Below are positions 1 through 10,135 of a stretch of 64,000 nt of DNA, one piece after another. Source of the DNA: Mantis religiosa (taxonomy: Eukaryota; Arthropoda; Insecta; Mantodea; Mantidae); contig CM060947.1 of NCBI GenBank assembly GCA_030765055.1, forward strand, positions 48,597,547 to 48,661,546, read 5' to 3'. The position numbers were made by a program, and so were the translations under genes. Position 1 is the stretch's first letter. Each line of letters opens with the position of its first letter. The notes below the pieces were generated by a model, which worked only from the letters and a program-made list of their open reading frames with translations, was not told the origin of the DNA and made no database searches.

Positions 1-800
1 TTTCTCTACTCACTCTTGTACAAACTGTTGTTATAAACTCGTATTTTTCTATTAATCGAGATAAACATTTACAAAGATTGTCTTATTTCGTATTTCCTTG
101 TAGGCAAAATGGTAATAAGGGAATATAATATGCTTAAGTGATAGTCATTTGTTTTAAGAACTGGTCGTGATGCGTTCGAAATTCCATTCTCTTTGCATGG
201 CCAAAAAGGAGGGGAAATCAACTTTTCATTTGAGAAAAGTGTAAGTACGTATTGGAAAATACAAACCAATAACAAAAAATATATCGGAAATATTTAACTC
301 CACAAGAATATAAATTGTGCGCTTTAATTTGTTTAGTAAGGTTTAGTCTATTTCTTATGACTTATCAGTTATAATAAAGTAATTCAGAAAGAACAGGACT
401 TCAAAGGTAATAATTCAAGGTACCTATACATTTAATTTGTCGTAAAAATATCTTAAAGGGACGATGCTCTCATAAAAATTATTAACATATTTGATAAAAT
501 CCATATTTGCGTTTAAATGTTCCATGTAAAAAGTAGTTTGGGGTGGAGGGATTTTCCTTAAAATCATAGTGTCGTATTCTTTGATGCGGGAAATAGATGT
601 GCTCTCCGTCGATATTAGAAGATCTCATCAACATCCGCATCGATCCCAGGCTTGCTCTGTAGAGCGATGAGATGTAATCCTCATGGTTTGCGGAGGTATT
701 GTTAAAAAACAACACAGAGTTAGTTTTTTCTTGATTCAAGTTTTGTTCTTTTAAAACTTGATGTGCGATATTTAAATAAGTTGTTCACCTCAATATTAGT
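1..800. other. AT-rich stretch without recognised gene
   Basis: No recognisable gene or repeat. The only notable open frame is 85 codons on the minus strand (482-739). Its composition looks protein-like (for example DYISSLYRASLGSMRML) but it resembles nothing I know. I saw no convincing splice sites that would make it an exon. Confidence 0.4.
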
Positions 801-1047
801 CCGCCTTGGTAGCGTAGATGTTAGCATGTCTGCTTCACGTTCAAGAGTCACGAGTTCGAATCTCGGTCAGGGTGAGCCATCTGAATAAGGTTTTTCCGCA
901 GTTTTTCCTTATCCTAAAAGACGAATGTCGGGTAACTCTAAGCTCCATGGACCCTGGGCCCATTTGAGCATCATTTCACCAATGCCATTCTTCGTCCTAT
1001 ACGACTTAAAAAATTAAATGACGTAAATAACAACAACAAAAAAACCT
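801..1047 (+). mobile_element. SINE-A copy (tRNA-derived)
   Basis: Begins with the tRNA-like head CCGCCTTGGTAGCGTAGATG and contains a B-box-like GAGTTCGAATCTCGG. The family body follows (TAAGGTTTTTCC, CTTATCCTAAAAGACGAATG, TCTAAGCTCCATGGACCCTG, CATTTGAGCATCATTTCACC), ending in GACGTAAATAA and an A-rich tail. The same body recurs about eleven times in the window, which defines the family. Short open frames reading like 'RIRENPGKNLIQVTHPDRDSN' are translations of this SINE, not genes. Confidence 0.85.
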
Positions 1048-1180
1048 CGATAATATAAATTCACGTGTTCTAAAACCAATATATCCATAAATTATTGATT
1101 TATTAAAACGTTTGAGCGACAGAACGCTACATAGTTCTGCTCTCGCTGCCAGCCCGACGCGAAGTGAATCGAAGCGACGC

Positions 1181-1430
1181 TTTTTTTTTTTTTTTTTTTT
1201 GTAATTACGTCCTCAAGCGTTAAGTCATCGGACGATGAATGGAATGGGTGAAATGATGCTCAAATGTACCCGAGGCCTATGTAGCTTATAGTTACCTGAC
1301 ATTTGTCTTTTAGGATAAGGGAAAACCCCGGAAAACCCCTTATACGGGTAACTCACCCTGGCCGAGATTCGAACTTGGAACCTCTTGAACGTGAGGCAGA
1401 CACGCTACCATCTACGCTACCAAGGCGGGC
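1181..1430 (-). mobile_element. SINE-A copy with target-site duplication
   Basis: Reverse-oriented full-length SINE-A: a 20-nt T run (the A tail), then the body in reverse, ending in the head CTACCAAGGCGGGC. It is flanked by the direct repeat AAGCGACGC (1172-1180 and 1432-1440), a target-site duplication typical of LINE-mobilised SINEs. It lies about 130 bp from the copy at 801 in the opposite orientation. Confidence 0.88.
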
Positions 1431-1440
1431 AAAGCGACGC

Positions 1441-2040
1441 TACCAACGGATCAGTACATTAGTTCAAACTTTGTCCCTTAGGCAACTATTGCTTTCAAAT
1501 AATACTCATTTATTTATTATCCTTTTACTTCTCTCTTGTTTTAACCGTCATTTATTATTTATATTCTTCTTATTCTTATTTATCTCTGTTATTAATTATA
1601 ATATATAAATGTTTCTTTTAATCTGCCGCTAAAACTTTACATTACTTATTTAATGCATCGTTATACTGATGAAGTCAAATTAAATCATTTACTATTAACA
1701 TCCAATTAATTTCAGTAGGTACAATTTTGGAAAATGATGAACTTAATCGAATTTAAAACGTACAGATACCAAACGTACTAGGAGGAACACGAGACTTTCA
1801 AAACAATTCCCCGGAACCAAATTAATGTTTACAAGGAAAATCTTTTGTTAATTTTTAATTTCTCAAAACTGAATATAACGATTTTAATTGAAGTGCTTTT
1901 TGTTGAAGTTATTTGCAAAGGAAATAAAACGCTTTAAGTTGAAACAGTTGCGACCCTGATTAACCTTTTTAATAATTGGTAAACCGAAAGAGGTAGACAT
2001 TTATTTACCACAAAAATGTAGATCTCATGAAAGGGAACAC
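1441..2040. other. Gene-free AT-rich stretch
   Basis: No coding potential, known repeat or RNA gene recognised. Confidence 0.4.
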
Positions 2041-2792
2041 GCGTAGGAAGCCCGTTCAATAAATAGCCATATTAAGAGGGAACAAGTATTTCTAACACAG
2101 TTCATTTGTTTCTCAACAAACTCCCCTTTTAAGCATATACGTACACTACTGCCATTTTTCAGAAGATAGGAATTATCAAACTGAAAAATACGCTTCGACG
2201 ATGGCCTCATTTGATTTAAATCTTGTTCCCATGAGCCATTTGTTCATGTCTGGGAACAACAAAAAATCGCACGGAGCCAGGTTGTGTGTATATGGGGACA
2301 GGCCAGCAATTCATAATTCATTCAATTCGGCGGCGGCAACACCGGACGAAATCTGCTGATGCGCTGTCTGGTAAAATAGCACTTTTTTCTTCGTCGATTG
2401 GGAACGTGTCTCTTTCAACATCTTTTACAATTTATGCCCGATTTCACCAACAGATGTTAAGATTAACACGGGTTTAACAATAGTTATAACAAAAATTGCA
2501 TTTCACCAACAAGTGTTAGTTTAACACTCATGTTAAATCTCTTGTTAAACTAACAAGTCAAATTTCAAATGTTAAATCCTTAACAATTGTAAATAGTCAA
2601 GATGGTAGGCGTGAACTCAGCTGTTGATGTCGATTTGCTATATTTAAGACCGTCTAAATGGCATTCCTAATAGAGTATGGCCTATGAGGAGAAATCATTT
2701 TGAGGAGCTATCAGAAGAAAATTTTCTAAAGAGGTTTAGACTGTCGAAATAAGTTGCTATGAAGGTTACTGTGGAAGTACAAGAGAGGTTAT

Positions 2793-3307
2793 AATATGCA
2801 TCGAAAGGAATATACCGATCTCATCTTTGCTTCAAGTATTAATAACTTTGCGATTTTATAATTCACTGAATTATGTGGATAATGCACTGACTCCCTCCCG
2901 TCTTGAAACGTTCAAGTCACTCGTCACTTGTTCTTCGCAGCTCGTTTTAAATTTACGTAATACTGAGTTAGAATATGCATCGAAAGGAATATACCGATCT
3001 CGCCTTTGCTTCAAGTATCAATAACTTTGTAATTTTACAGTTTACCGAATTATGTAGATAATACACTGACCTATCTTGAAACGTTCAAGTCACTCGTCAC
3101 TTGTCCTTCGCTCCTCGTTCTAAATTTACGTAATACTGAGTTAGAACATGCATCGAAAGGAATATGACGATCTCGCCTTAGCTTCAAGTATTAATAACTT
3201 TGCGATTTTATAATTCAATGAATTGTGTCCACCTCACGTCTTGAAACGTTCAAGTCACTCGTCACGTGTACTTCTTCGCACCTCGTTTTAAATTTACGTA
3301 ATACTGA
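2793..3307. repeat. Three-copy tandem repeat, 173-179 bp unit
   Basis: Units start at 2793, 2972 and 3145, each with AA(T/C)ATGCATCGAAAGGAATAT. They continue through CTTCAAGTAT(T/C)AATAACTTTG and AAACGTTCAAGTCACTCGTC to AAATTTACGTAATACTGA. The array is internal to the Harbinger-like element, so it is an element-borne minisatellite. Confidence 0.85.
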
Positions 3308-3344
3308 AGATGTTTCGTGTTTCTAGTAATGACACATACATGTT

Positions 3345-3520
3345 AATTAAATTCGTTTCCAATTTTTTCCCACGTGACATCTTTCTCTTTTACATTCACC
3401 GCATCCGTCCTCCTATTTTCCACGATATCCTTACACTTCCTCACCAGTTCAATGAATTCTTTCTCCATCGATGAGAAATATGTTTCACGGCTTTTGTCTA
3501 CGATTTTGTTTATCCGCCAT
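3345..3520 (-). pseudogene. Myb/SANT-like DNA-binding domain remnant of Harbinger element
   Basis: Minus-strand reading starts MADKQNRRQK at 3520. After a single-nucleotide frame shift it continues with ETYFSSMEKEFIELVRKCKD and then IVENRRTDAVNVKEKDVTW and EKIGNEFN. The pattern of an acidic helix, spaced tryptophan and 'W(E)KI..EFN' matches the Myb/SANT-like DNA-binding proteins encoded by PIF/Harbinger transposons, which help the transposase bind its ends. The reading then stops, and no nuclease partner is present. The family call rests on this motif and on the element's ends. Confidence 0.6.
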
Positions 3521-4134
3521 TTTGTTAGCTATGAGCAGACGAAAATGAAAACAAAAGCGCATCGCAGTACGACTCATCCATAGCCTTCTATAGCTGTAAT
3601 ATTTAGAAGTTTCTTGGCGTTAACACGTGTTTGTTAATATTTTCAGAAAACAGGTTGGTGAAATATAAGAAATTTAACAGCTTTGTTAGCTCTGTTACAA
3701 TTGTTGCGTTGCATTTGTTATCGTTGATTTTAACATCTGTTGGTGAAATCGGGCATTAGTGTAGTATTGTCCAGTAATCTTTTCCTAAGAAGTCAATGAG
3801 TATAACACCCTTCGCATACCAAAATGTCGTCGCCATTCTTTTTCTTGTCCATTAGCCCCATGTGTCTTCTTTGGAGCAGATTCACAGAAAATAATGCATG
3901 TTTTGATTGCTGCTGGTTTCCTAAGTATAAAGATGTACACAGGTCTCACCGAAAATGACAATTCGATGCAAAAGTTCCTTCGGATTTTACTAATATAACT
4001 TCAAACTTAAGTTTCGAAGTTGAAAGCCGCGACCACTGTTGCCCAATGTGAATAAACGCGCGGCATCCATCGAGCCGACGACGTTTACATCGCCAACTTA
4101 TCATTCAAAATATGAATTGCCGTTCCCGACGACA

Positions 4135-4375
4135 CGCCTATGGCCCACCTATATAGCGTAGGTGATAGCGTGCCTGCTTCACATCAGCGGGGTCCCGAAT
4201 TGATATGTCTGTCAGGATGGTTACCTGGATAAGGTTCTTTCACTGGTTTTCCCTTATCCTAAAAGACGAATGTCGGATAACTCTAAGCTCTATAGAACCT
4301 GGGCTCATTTGAAGATCATTTCACCTATTTCATTCACCGTCTGATACGACTTAACGTTGGTGGACGTACGTAAGA
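4135..4375 (+). mobile_element. Diverged SINE-A copy
   Basis: Head GGCCCACCTATATAGCGTAG, followed by TACCTGGATAAGGTTCTTTC, CCTTATCCTAAAAGACGAAT, TCTAAGCTCTATAGAACCTG and CGTTGGTGGACGTACGTAAG. The B box is eroded. Inserted within the mariner remnant. Confidence 0.8.
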
Positions 4376-4900
4376 AAAAAGACACACCTGTGGCCAATGA
4401 CATTTTTCGAACTTTCTTTCGACGCTCAGAGTCATATCATGGACTTTCTGCGGTCGTCCTAGGTACTACTCTTCAAAATCGGATGTTCGACAACGTTGAA
4501 CCAATTGTTGAACCAATATCTAACTGTTGTCATAGGCTGCGAAAATTCCCATAAACAACATGCAGTTTCGCTTTCATCTCCTTGCAAGTTTTCCCGTCCT
4601 ATAAATAAAGAGCGAATCACTGATCGATACTGCACCTTTTCCATTTTAGGGAAAACACGTTGAATGACTAATTGAAATGCGTGTCAAGTTGAAACTAACC
4701 AATGAATCAGTGTTTTGGAGACGTGTAACAAATGACAGTACACGAACATAGCACCAACTTGCCCTAGTAACGCCATCTATCACTGTAATTTATTGAACCG
4801 CCCTGATATGTGAAGTAATTTTTATTTCCCATATATTTTTTCTTATTCGTTTGAATTTTGAGGTATCTATAATGTTTTCTCAAGTAGTAATTCACTATTT

Positions 4901-4904
<4 letters not shown>

Positions 4905-4954
<50 letters not shown>

Positions 4955-4965
4955 GTCTCTCTCTC
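4905..4965. repeat. (CT)n microsatellite
   Basis: About 60 bp of CT dinucleotides with two GTCT interruptions near the 3' end. Confidence 0.97.
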
Positions 4966-5201
4966 ATGAAGGAGTATGGAAATTTAAAGCTATCAAATTT
5001 CTTTAGCCTGGTGTATCATTTTTATATGTACCCGCAACGAAATGTATAAATACATAATGAAAGTTTTTCTCATCAATAAGTAGAAGATAGAAGAATAATT
5101 TTTGTAAATGTCCTTTGTAAAAGAGTGAGTAAAAAATTCATATGAATAGAGCACATTATATTTTGAATGCAACATAGAAATAACAAACAATACGTGCTAG
5201 A

Positions 5202-5527
5202 TGTGGAAACGTAGAGTCAGACTGAAAAATTCAATGCCATAGCCGGGATTTGAACCACGGATCTTCTGGTTTCCGTCCAGGCGCACTACCATTGTGCTAC
5301 TATGGCCAACGTGCCGATATGACATTAAATTCTCCAACTGACTCGTATTTTCCCGGTAAACCACTTAGGAGTTCTCATAAACACTTGTCAGTTGGAGAAT
5401 TTAATGTCATATCGGCACGTTGGCCATAGTAGCACAATGGTAGTGCGCCTGGACGGAAACCAGAAGATCCGTGGTTCAAATCCCGGCTATGGCATTGAAT
5501 TTTTCAGTCTGACTCTACGTTTCCACA
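5202..5527. repeat. Perfect 141-bp inverted duplication of SINE-B
   Basis: Left arm 5202-5342 and right arm 5387-5527 are exact reverse complements over 141 bp, separated by a 44-bp spacer that belongs to the same family. Each arm contains a tRNA-like head. Transcription either way would give a long perfect hairpin. Other copies of the family lie at 17168-17388, 35376-35492 and 56115-56390. Confidence 0.95.
5423..5494 (+). other. tRNA-like head of SINE-B (72 nt)
   Basis: Seven-base-pair acceptor stem GCCATAG/CTATGGC with discriminator A; D stem GCAC/GTGC; anticodon stem CCTGG/CCAGA with one mismatch. The T loop TTCAAAT sits in a B-box-like GGTTCAAATCC. Two T-stem mismatches and C instead of U at the position before the anticodon (GGA) argue against a working tRNA. 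A mirror copy lies on the minus strand in the left arm (5235-5306). Confidence 0.7.
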
Positions 5528-6555
5528 ATTTAGCCTACACACGGCTAGTGTCAAAGAATAATTAATTTCCAATAGGTGTTAGATGTTCCGGTAGACTTCA
5601 GAATTTTCATCCAGTGACTTTAATAATAGCTTAATTCATTTTCCTCTGAGCGATATTTTCAAAATTATCTTGCATTACTTTTGTTTGTATGCTAACAGCA
5701 TTTCATCGAAATATTATTTAAACTGTTGAAAAAATAAATATCTAAAGCCGTAAATAAACCATGAAATTGTTTAATTTTTTCGTTAATGCTTCCTTTATGG
5801 GTGCCCAAGAATTCTCTCTTGGTTCCATGTTATATCTTTTTTACAAACAGCGAGTTTGTTTCGACACTTATGGTACTGCACATCGTCCCTGTAACTAAAT
5901 TACCTAGGTACCGGTTTAGTGTTTTCCGGCCGTGTAGGATAGATAAAACAAGCAGGAATTACTGCATTTAAAACTGTTACTGAAACGTGATCTGTACGTT
6001 TCTCATTACAAAATTCTTGCGTATATTTTATGGTTGTAGGTTTTTTAAAAAAACATATAGATTAAGAACGGTCCGGAAAATTAAAGATGTATATTTTCAA
6101 TTTAGCGCAATCCGGTATTAAGTTACAGCGAATATCACAGCAGAACATTGAAGGTCCACAGAAATGGGTACGTCAAGTCAGATGATGACAAACAGATCCG
6201 CAAGGCATCTTGCGTCATTCCTTTGCTAATGTCAATATTATGACTTGCCTACTTGTGTTAGTTCCTTCATGTGGCACCATCGCGATCTTCAGTTGTTCTG
6301 AATGAGTATTGCATCATTTTCACCAGTTCAGAGCTCTCGAAAGTCTTTTCGAACAAATGAATGATAAAGATGATATCTGATTGAAAATAAAAACTGAGGT
6401 TTCAGCACATGTGCGCTATGATATTGCCCTGTATACAGCTTTATTTCAATTTTAATGCTTTATTAATATTTGTTTTGCTACAGCTGTCCCAAATTATATT
6501 AATCTGATAAGGAGCTATTGTAAAAACTCGGAATGAAGCATGTATTTTTTTTCCA
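5528..6555. other. Gene-free stretch
   Basis: 5528-5570 continues the SINE-B tail (CTACACACGGCTAGTGT, then AATTAATTTCC). After that I see only AT-rich sequence with no supported feature. Confidence 0.4.
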
Positions 6556-6559
6556 CGAG

Positions 6560-6760
6560 GTCTTTTATTCCCCTCATCGTCTTTAACCGGTTAGACCGTT
6601 TTAAACGATGAATGAAACGGGTGAAATGGTACTCAAATTAGCCCAGGCTCCATAGAACTTAACCGACATTCATCTTTTAGCACGGGAGAAAAAGCCTTAA
6701 GGGAAAACGACTTACGCAGGTAACACTCTCCAACCGATAGGTATTGGAACTCGGAACAAA
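6560..6760 (-). mobile_element. Degraded SINE-A fragment
   Basis: Reverse-oriented body: GATGAATGAAACGGGTGAAA, TCCATAGAACTTA, ACATTCATCTTTTAG, GGTAACACTCTCCAACCGAT, with a weak B box. Strongly diverged. Confidence 0.7.
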
Positions 6761-7365
6761 TGTGCGATGCACTTCTCTGCAGATATTTATTCAACTGTTC
6801 ATGCAAAACTAATGTTTGCTGCACTTCGAGTCATTTATGCAGCTCCATACTCATATGCAATTATGGCTGATTTGATACTCTTGTTTTGTTGAAACGTGCA
6901 GAAATTTGCATTTGTTTTCGCAATCAGCTGTTTCTAATCTCTGCATTTCTTATTTTAATCGTTACCTGTAATGTGGGTAATTGCAAGTGCTCCCGAACAT
7001 GTTCGGAGATAATTCTGAAACCACGATTGCACAATACATACAAGCATGTGATAGAAAAAAAACAGGCGCCATGACTTCTTGCGGCCGATTTAGCAATGTT
7101 ATTTAATACGTAGAAACAATAAAATCGTTGAATGGTTTCGGCAGACGATTGATTCTTTGATGAAAGAATGACTTCTGAAGGAAAACAAATACATAGAAGT
7201 ACAACAGTCCCACCTTTTCTGGGAAGTTGATGTCTTGTACGGACAATATTCACTTTATATTTTGTGTTTTGTCGGCGTAAACCTAACCTCACTCTTTACT
7301 CGCCGCATATCGCACTAGTAAACTCCTACTCTGCATTATGAGTTTATTTAACTTTGCAAATAATG
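6761..7365. other. Gene-free stretch
   Basis: A 122-codon minus-strand open frame (6924-7292) is present, but its sequence is low in recognisable motifs. I see no domain, splice pattern or promoter, and no supported feature. Confidence 0.35.
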
Positions 7366-7590
7366 TATGCCCGCCTTTGTAACTGTCTGCATCACGTTCA
7401 AGAATTCCGGAGTTCAAATCTTGATCAGGATGAGTTATTTGGATAAGCTTTCTTTTCTGTGGTTTTTCCTTATCGCGAAACATTAACATTGGATAACTCT
7501 AAAGTTCCATGGAGTCTGGGCTCATTTGAGTATCATTTCATTCATCGTCTGATATGACCTTCGTTGGAGGACTTTAATAAAAAAAAAAAC
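7366..7590 (+). mobile_element. SINE-A copy
   Basis: Starts GCCCGCCTTTGTAACTGTCT, has a B-box-like GGAGTTCAAATCTTG, then the family body and ends GGACTTTAATA plus an A tract. Part of the head is deleted (no second TAGCG block). Confidence 0.82.
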
Positions 7591-8001
7591 TCATGAGTTG
7601 TACAGGGTATGCGGCGTCATAAAAAATGGGACACTGAAATGAACGAAAACGTTGAATTTTATCCAATCACAGCAACATATTTAGTGAAATTACCCAATCC
7701 CTTTACCTTCGTATGGTCCATTTGTCTTTTATTTCAGGTCTAAATTAGACATTCATCATCTGCAATTAACCACTATAAAGAGAATAATCTTAGAGTGGGT
7801 TATAAATAACCACAGAAGTAAGAATGTATCTTTCACTGACTGGAGTAGAGTTTGTTGCCACCCCGCTTCCATTCAGTAGGAATCGGGCCATATATAACTT
7901 TAGCCAATCAGACACATCGAATATCTTGAAGTAAACCACGTGAGTTCGCTTCACTGATGTCAATGGGATGTTAGTCTAAATATAAAATACAATATAATCT
8001 T
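7591..8001. other. Gene-free stretch before the LINE
   Basis: No gene or repeat recognised. Confidence 0.35.
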
Positions 8002-8015
8002 CGACTGCAAAGCGT

Positions 8016-9655
8016 CCCCTAATGCTCCGCCATCTTCCCTTCAATGCGGTTCTCTTCCTGACCAGGATTTTCAATATGTGCCTCGCCCTTGGGTACTTTC
8101 CACGAGAGTGGAGAGAGGCCCGGGTGATTTGCATATTGAAACCTGGGAAGAACCCGGTACACCCTTCCAGCTACAGGTCCATTAGCCTTCTCTCCACCCT
8201 CTCGAAAGTTCTCGAGAGGCTAATTCTTGCTCGCTTGTCCCCAATATTGGTAGACATTCAAGCCATTCCTGACCACCAATTTGGTTTTCGTCCTGGGCAC
8301 TCGACAGTTCAGCAGTTGCTGCGTGTGGTGGAGACCGCCGCCCTGGGCTTCCAGGAAGGCGCCTTCACTGCCGCAGTTTCGTTGGATGTCGAGAAGGCCT
8401 TCTCTACGACATGGCATGCCGGACTCCTACACAAAATGATCCATCTGGGGCTCCCAACACAAGTGATCAACATTCTACACAGCTTCTTGCGACATCGCAC
8501 ATTTAAAGTCTCAGTCGCGGGGAAAACATCAACACTAAGGCCAGTGAGAGGCGGAGTCCCCGAAGGCTCTGTGCTTTCCCCCACCCTCTTCAACGTCTTT
8601 ATGGCAGATTTACCCACAGAACCACGAGTCGAAATGGCACAATACGCTGACGACGTGTTTCTGTTCTGCAAGGACAAACGCATTCTCAGAGCCTTCAACC
8701 CCATTCAAAGACATCTCCGCCTAACACAACAGTGGTGCCGGCGTTGACGGATGTCCGTAAATCCGGACAAAAGCCACGCCATACTTTTCACAAAGCGCCA
8801 CACCCCCGCAGACTGCCCCAACTTCAGCTACCGAGGTCGAAGGATAGAGTGGTCTAACTCTGTGCAGTACCTAGGAGTAAACTTGGATAGAGGCTTAACT
8901 TTTCGCCGGCACATCAGGGACCTTTCGGCGAAGGTACAGGGAGCAATTGCTTCCCTGTACCCAATGCTGGGGTCTACCTCGATGCCAGCCTGCATGAAGT
9001 TGTACCTCTTCCGAGCGCTGGTAATCCCGGTGATGCTATATGCCTGCGAGATCTGGGGCATGGCAGCAGACAGCTGTTTAGCATGGCTTCAACGTGCACA
9101 GAATAAAGGACTGCGGTCTATTTATTCTGTGGGACGTTATTTCCCTACCAGGTTGCTCCACGAAGCATCGGGTCTTCCATACGTGGAGGATGAAATTAGG
9201 TGCCGGGCTTCAAAATTATACGCAAGTTTACCATCTCACAGAAGCGCCCTTGTCAGATCATTGGGAAATTATGACCCCACTAGACGCCGATCTAGATTGC
9301 ATCGGGTTCCCCGTATGGCATGCGGGCACCCTAGATAACCCAGGAGCTGAACCTATCAGCAGCTAAAGCTGAGCTCCTCATAATTCTTCCAAGCTGTTTG
9401 GCATCTAAATTTCTCCCCAACCAAAATAAAAAAAAATATATTTAAAACAAAAAAAAAAAAAGGTGCTAAGTACTGCATCCTCCCCTTCAACCCGAAGGTA
9501 CTTTGGTAACCTCAAAAATTAACTCCCAATCAAAAACCTACACCTTCATCCTACATCTTTCAAAAATCCTACCTGCGGTAAAACCCTTAATGGGTGGGCA
9601 CGCAGCAAAAACCTTCTGGCTGTATACAGCCAGCCAGCACGAGCGATCGAGCGAG
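8016..9655 (+). mobile_element. 5'-truncated jockey-like non-LTR retrotransposon
   Basis: GC-richer and coding-dense compared with its surroundings. It holds the last two thirds of a reverse transcriptase ORF (8022-9338) and a short 3' region with A-rich runs at 9424-9461. The 14-mer CGACTGCAAAGCGT occurs at 8002-8015 and again at 9656-9669, fitting a target-site duplication around a truncated insertion. If so, about 195 bp after the A-rich tract (9462-9655) belong to the insertion. If not, the element simply ends at the A tract near 9461. Confidence 0.75.
8022..9338 (+). pseudogene. Jockey-clade LINE reverse transcriptase, truncated, one UGA stop
   Basis: This would copy element RNA into DNA at a nicked target. 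Visible motifs in order: YRSISLLSTLSKVLERL; FGFRPGHST; motif A AAVSLDVEKAFSTTWHAGLL (the catalytic LD aspartate is present, but the usual AFD is AFS); motif B GGVPEGSVLSPTLFN (the usual Q is E); motif C QYADDVFLFC with both aspartates. Then QQWCRR-stop-RMSVNPDKSHAI, and a C-terminal part with YLGVNLDRGLTFRRHI and ACEIWGMAA. The stop at 8745-8747 (TGA) stands where a tryptophan is normal (WCRRW), a single TGG to TGA change; the same frame continues to 9338. The N-terminal endonuclease and the first ORF are missing. The frame is already open upstream of the ATG, so that ATG is not a true start. Confidence 0.9.
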
Positions 9656-9669
9656 CGACTGCAAAGCGT

Positions 9670-9994
9670 TAGTGAGACGAAGATATGAACGCTGGTCCAA
9701 CAAATCTACCAGGAAAGAATTTGGTTAACATTCTACAATCCTTTATTAAAGATGTCTACTGCTCTATGGTAAACGACCAAAACTCATATTAGGGCTTATG
9801 TATCTATTCTAACTTCACGTTAATCTAATCTCATCTATTGCAAGAGGCTTGAAAGGTTCAAGTATTCACAATTCACATTTATTATTAATTATTTTTATTA
9901 ATTATTATTCTTATTTACATATCAAGTTTAGGAAAATCATATTTAAATTCTTGTTTTACTATGACGTTAGTGAATTTATCGGGAAACTCGATCC
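9670..9994. other. Gene-free stretch
   Basis: AT-rich, with short TTATTATT tracts near 9880-9910. Nothing else supported. Confidence 0.35.
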
Positions 9995-10135
9995 CTTTGT
10001 GATATTATCTGCTGTGCGAGGGGCTCTGTGTTCGATTTCCGGCTGGGCAGTGGGCATTTTTCTCTAGCCAAGACTATTCTCTATTCTCCGCAGTCTGGAA
10101 GAATGAGTGAACGTGTGTATGTATGTGATGGGCGT
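9995..10135 (+). mobile_element. SINE-D fragment
   Basis: Contains a B-box-like GTGTTCGATTTCCGGCTGG, then TTTTTCTCTAGCCAAGAC and GTCTGGAAGAATGAGTGAA. The same blocks occur in reverse at 18970-19135 (ATTCGATTCTCGG, TTTTTCTCCGACCAAGAT, GTCTGGAAGTATGAATGA), defining a second small tRNA-derived family. Confidence 0.55.

Larger units (their letters stand above)
2435..3755 (-). mobile_element. PIF/Harbinger-like element with 3-bp TTA duplication
   Basis: Terminal inverted repeats: TGCCCGATTTCACCAACAGA at the left end and its complement TCTGTTGGTGAAATCGGGCA at the right end. Both are flanked by TTA (2432-2434 and 3756-3758), the 3-bp target duplication typical of PIF/Harbinger. Sub-terminal blocks repeat the theme (TTTCACCAACAAG..., AGGTTGGTGAAAT...). 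It encodes a Myb/SANT-like fragment (3345-3520, minus) but no DDE nuclease that I can see, so it is a deleted, non-autonomous copy. It sits inside the older mariner. A second fragment of the same end lies near 42150-42262. Confidence 0.7.
2045..4806 (-). mobile_element. Decayed mariner element with two insertions
   Basis: Ends contain CCCGTTCAATAAAT near 2050 and, inverted, ATTTATTGAACCGCCC near 4790, each next to TA. This resembles the mariner ends at 14660 (GGGCTGTTCAATAAAG). Minus-strand translation gives transposase fragments. About 3760-3900 reads like 'APKKTHGANGQ', a tryptophan-rich block and 'VLYSLTS..KITGQYY'. About 2200-2430 reads like 'KKVLFYQTAHQQISSGVAAAELNEL' and a shifted 'P-YSPDLAP-DFF' catalytic segment. 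Many frameshifts. The transposase is interrupted by the Harbinger-like element 2435-3755 and a SINE-A near 4135-4375. Exact ends are approximate. Confidence 0.65.

Noticed and set aside
2793..3307. CRISPR-like array
   Set aside because: Whole 173-179 bp units are repeated without short repeats and unique spacers, and the genome is eukaryotic.
5235..5494. Pair of functional tRNA genes
   Set aside because: The cloverleaf is close, but T-stem mismatches, C before the anticodon and membership of a dispersed repeat family mark it as a SINE head.
9094..9366. Second LINE protein overlapping the reverse transcriptase end
   Set aside because: A shifted frame of the same coding region; the motifs continue in the other frame to 9338.
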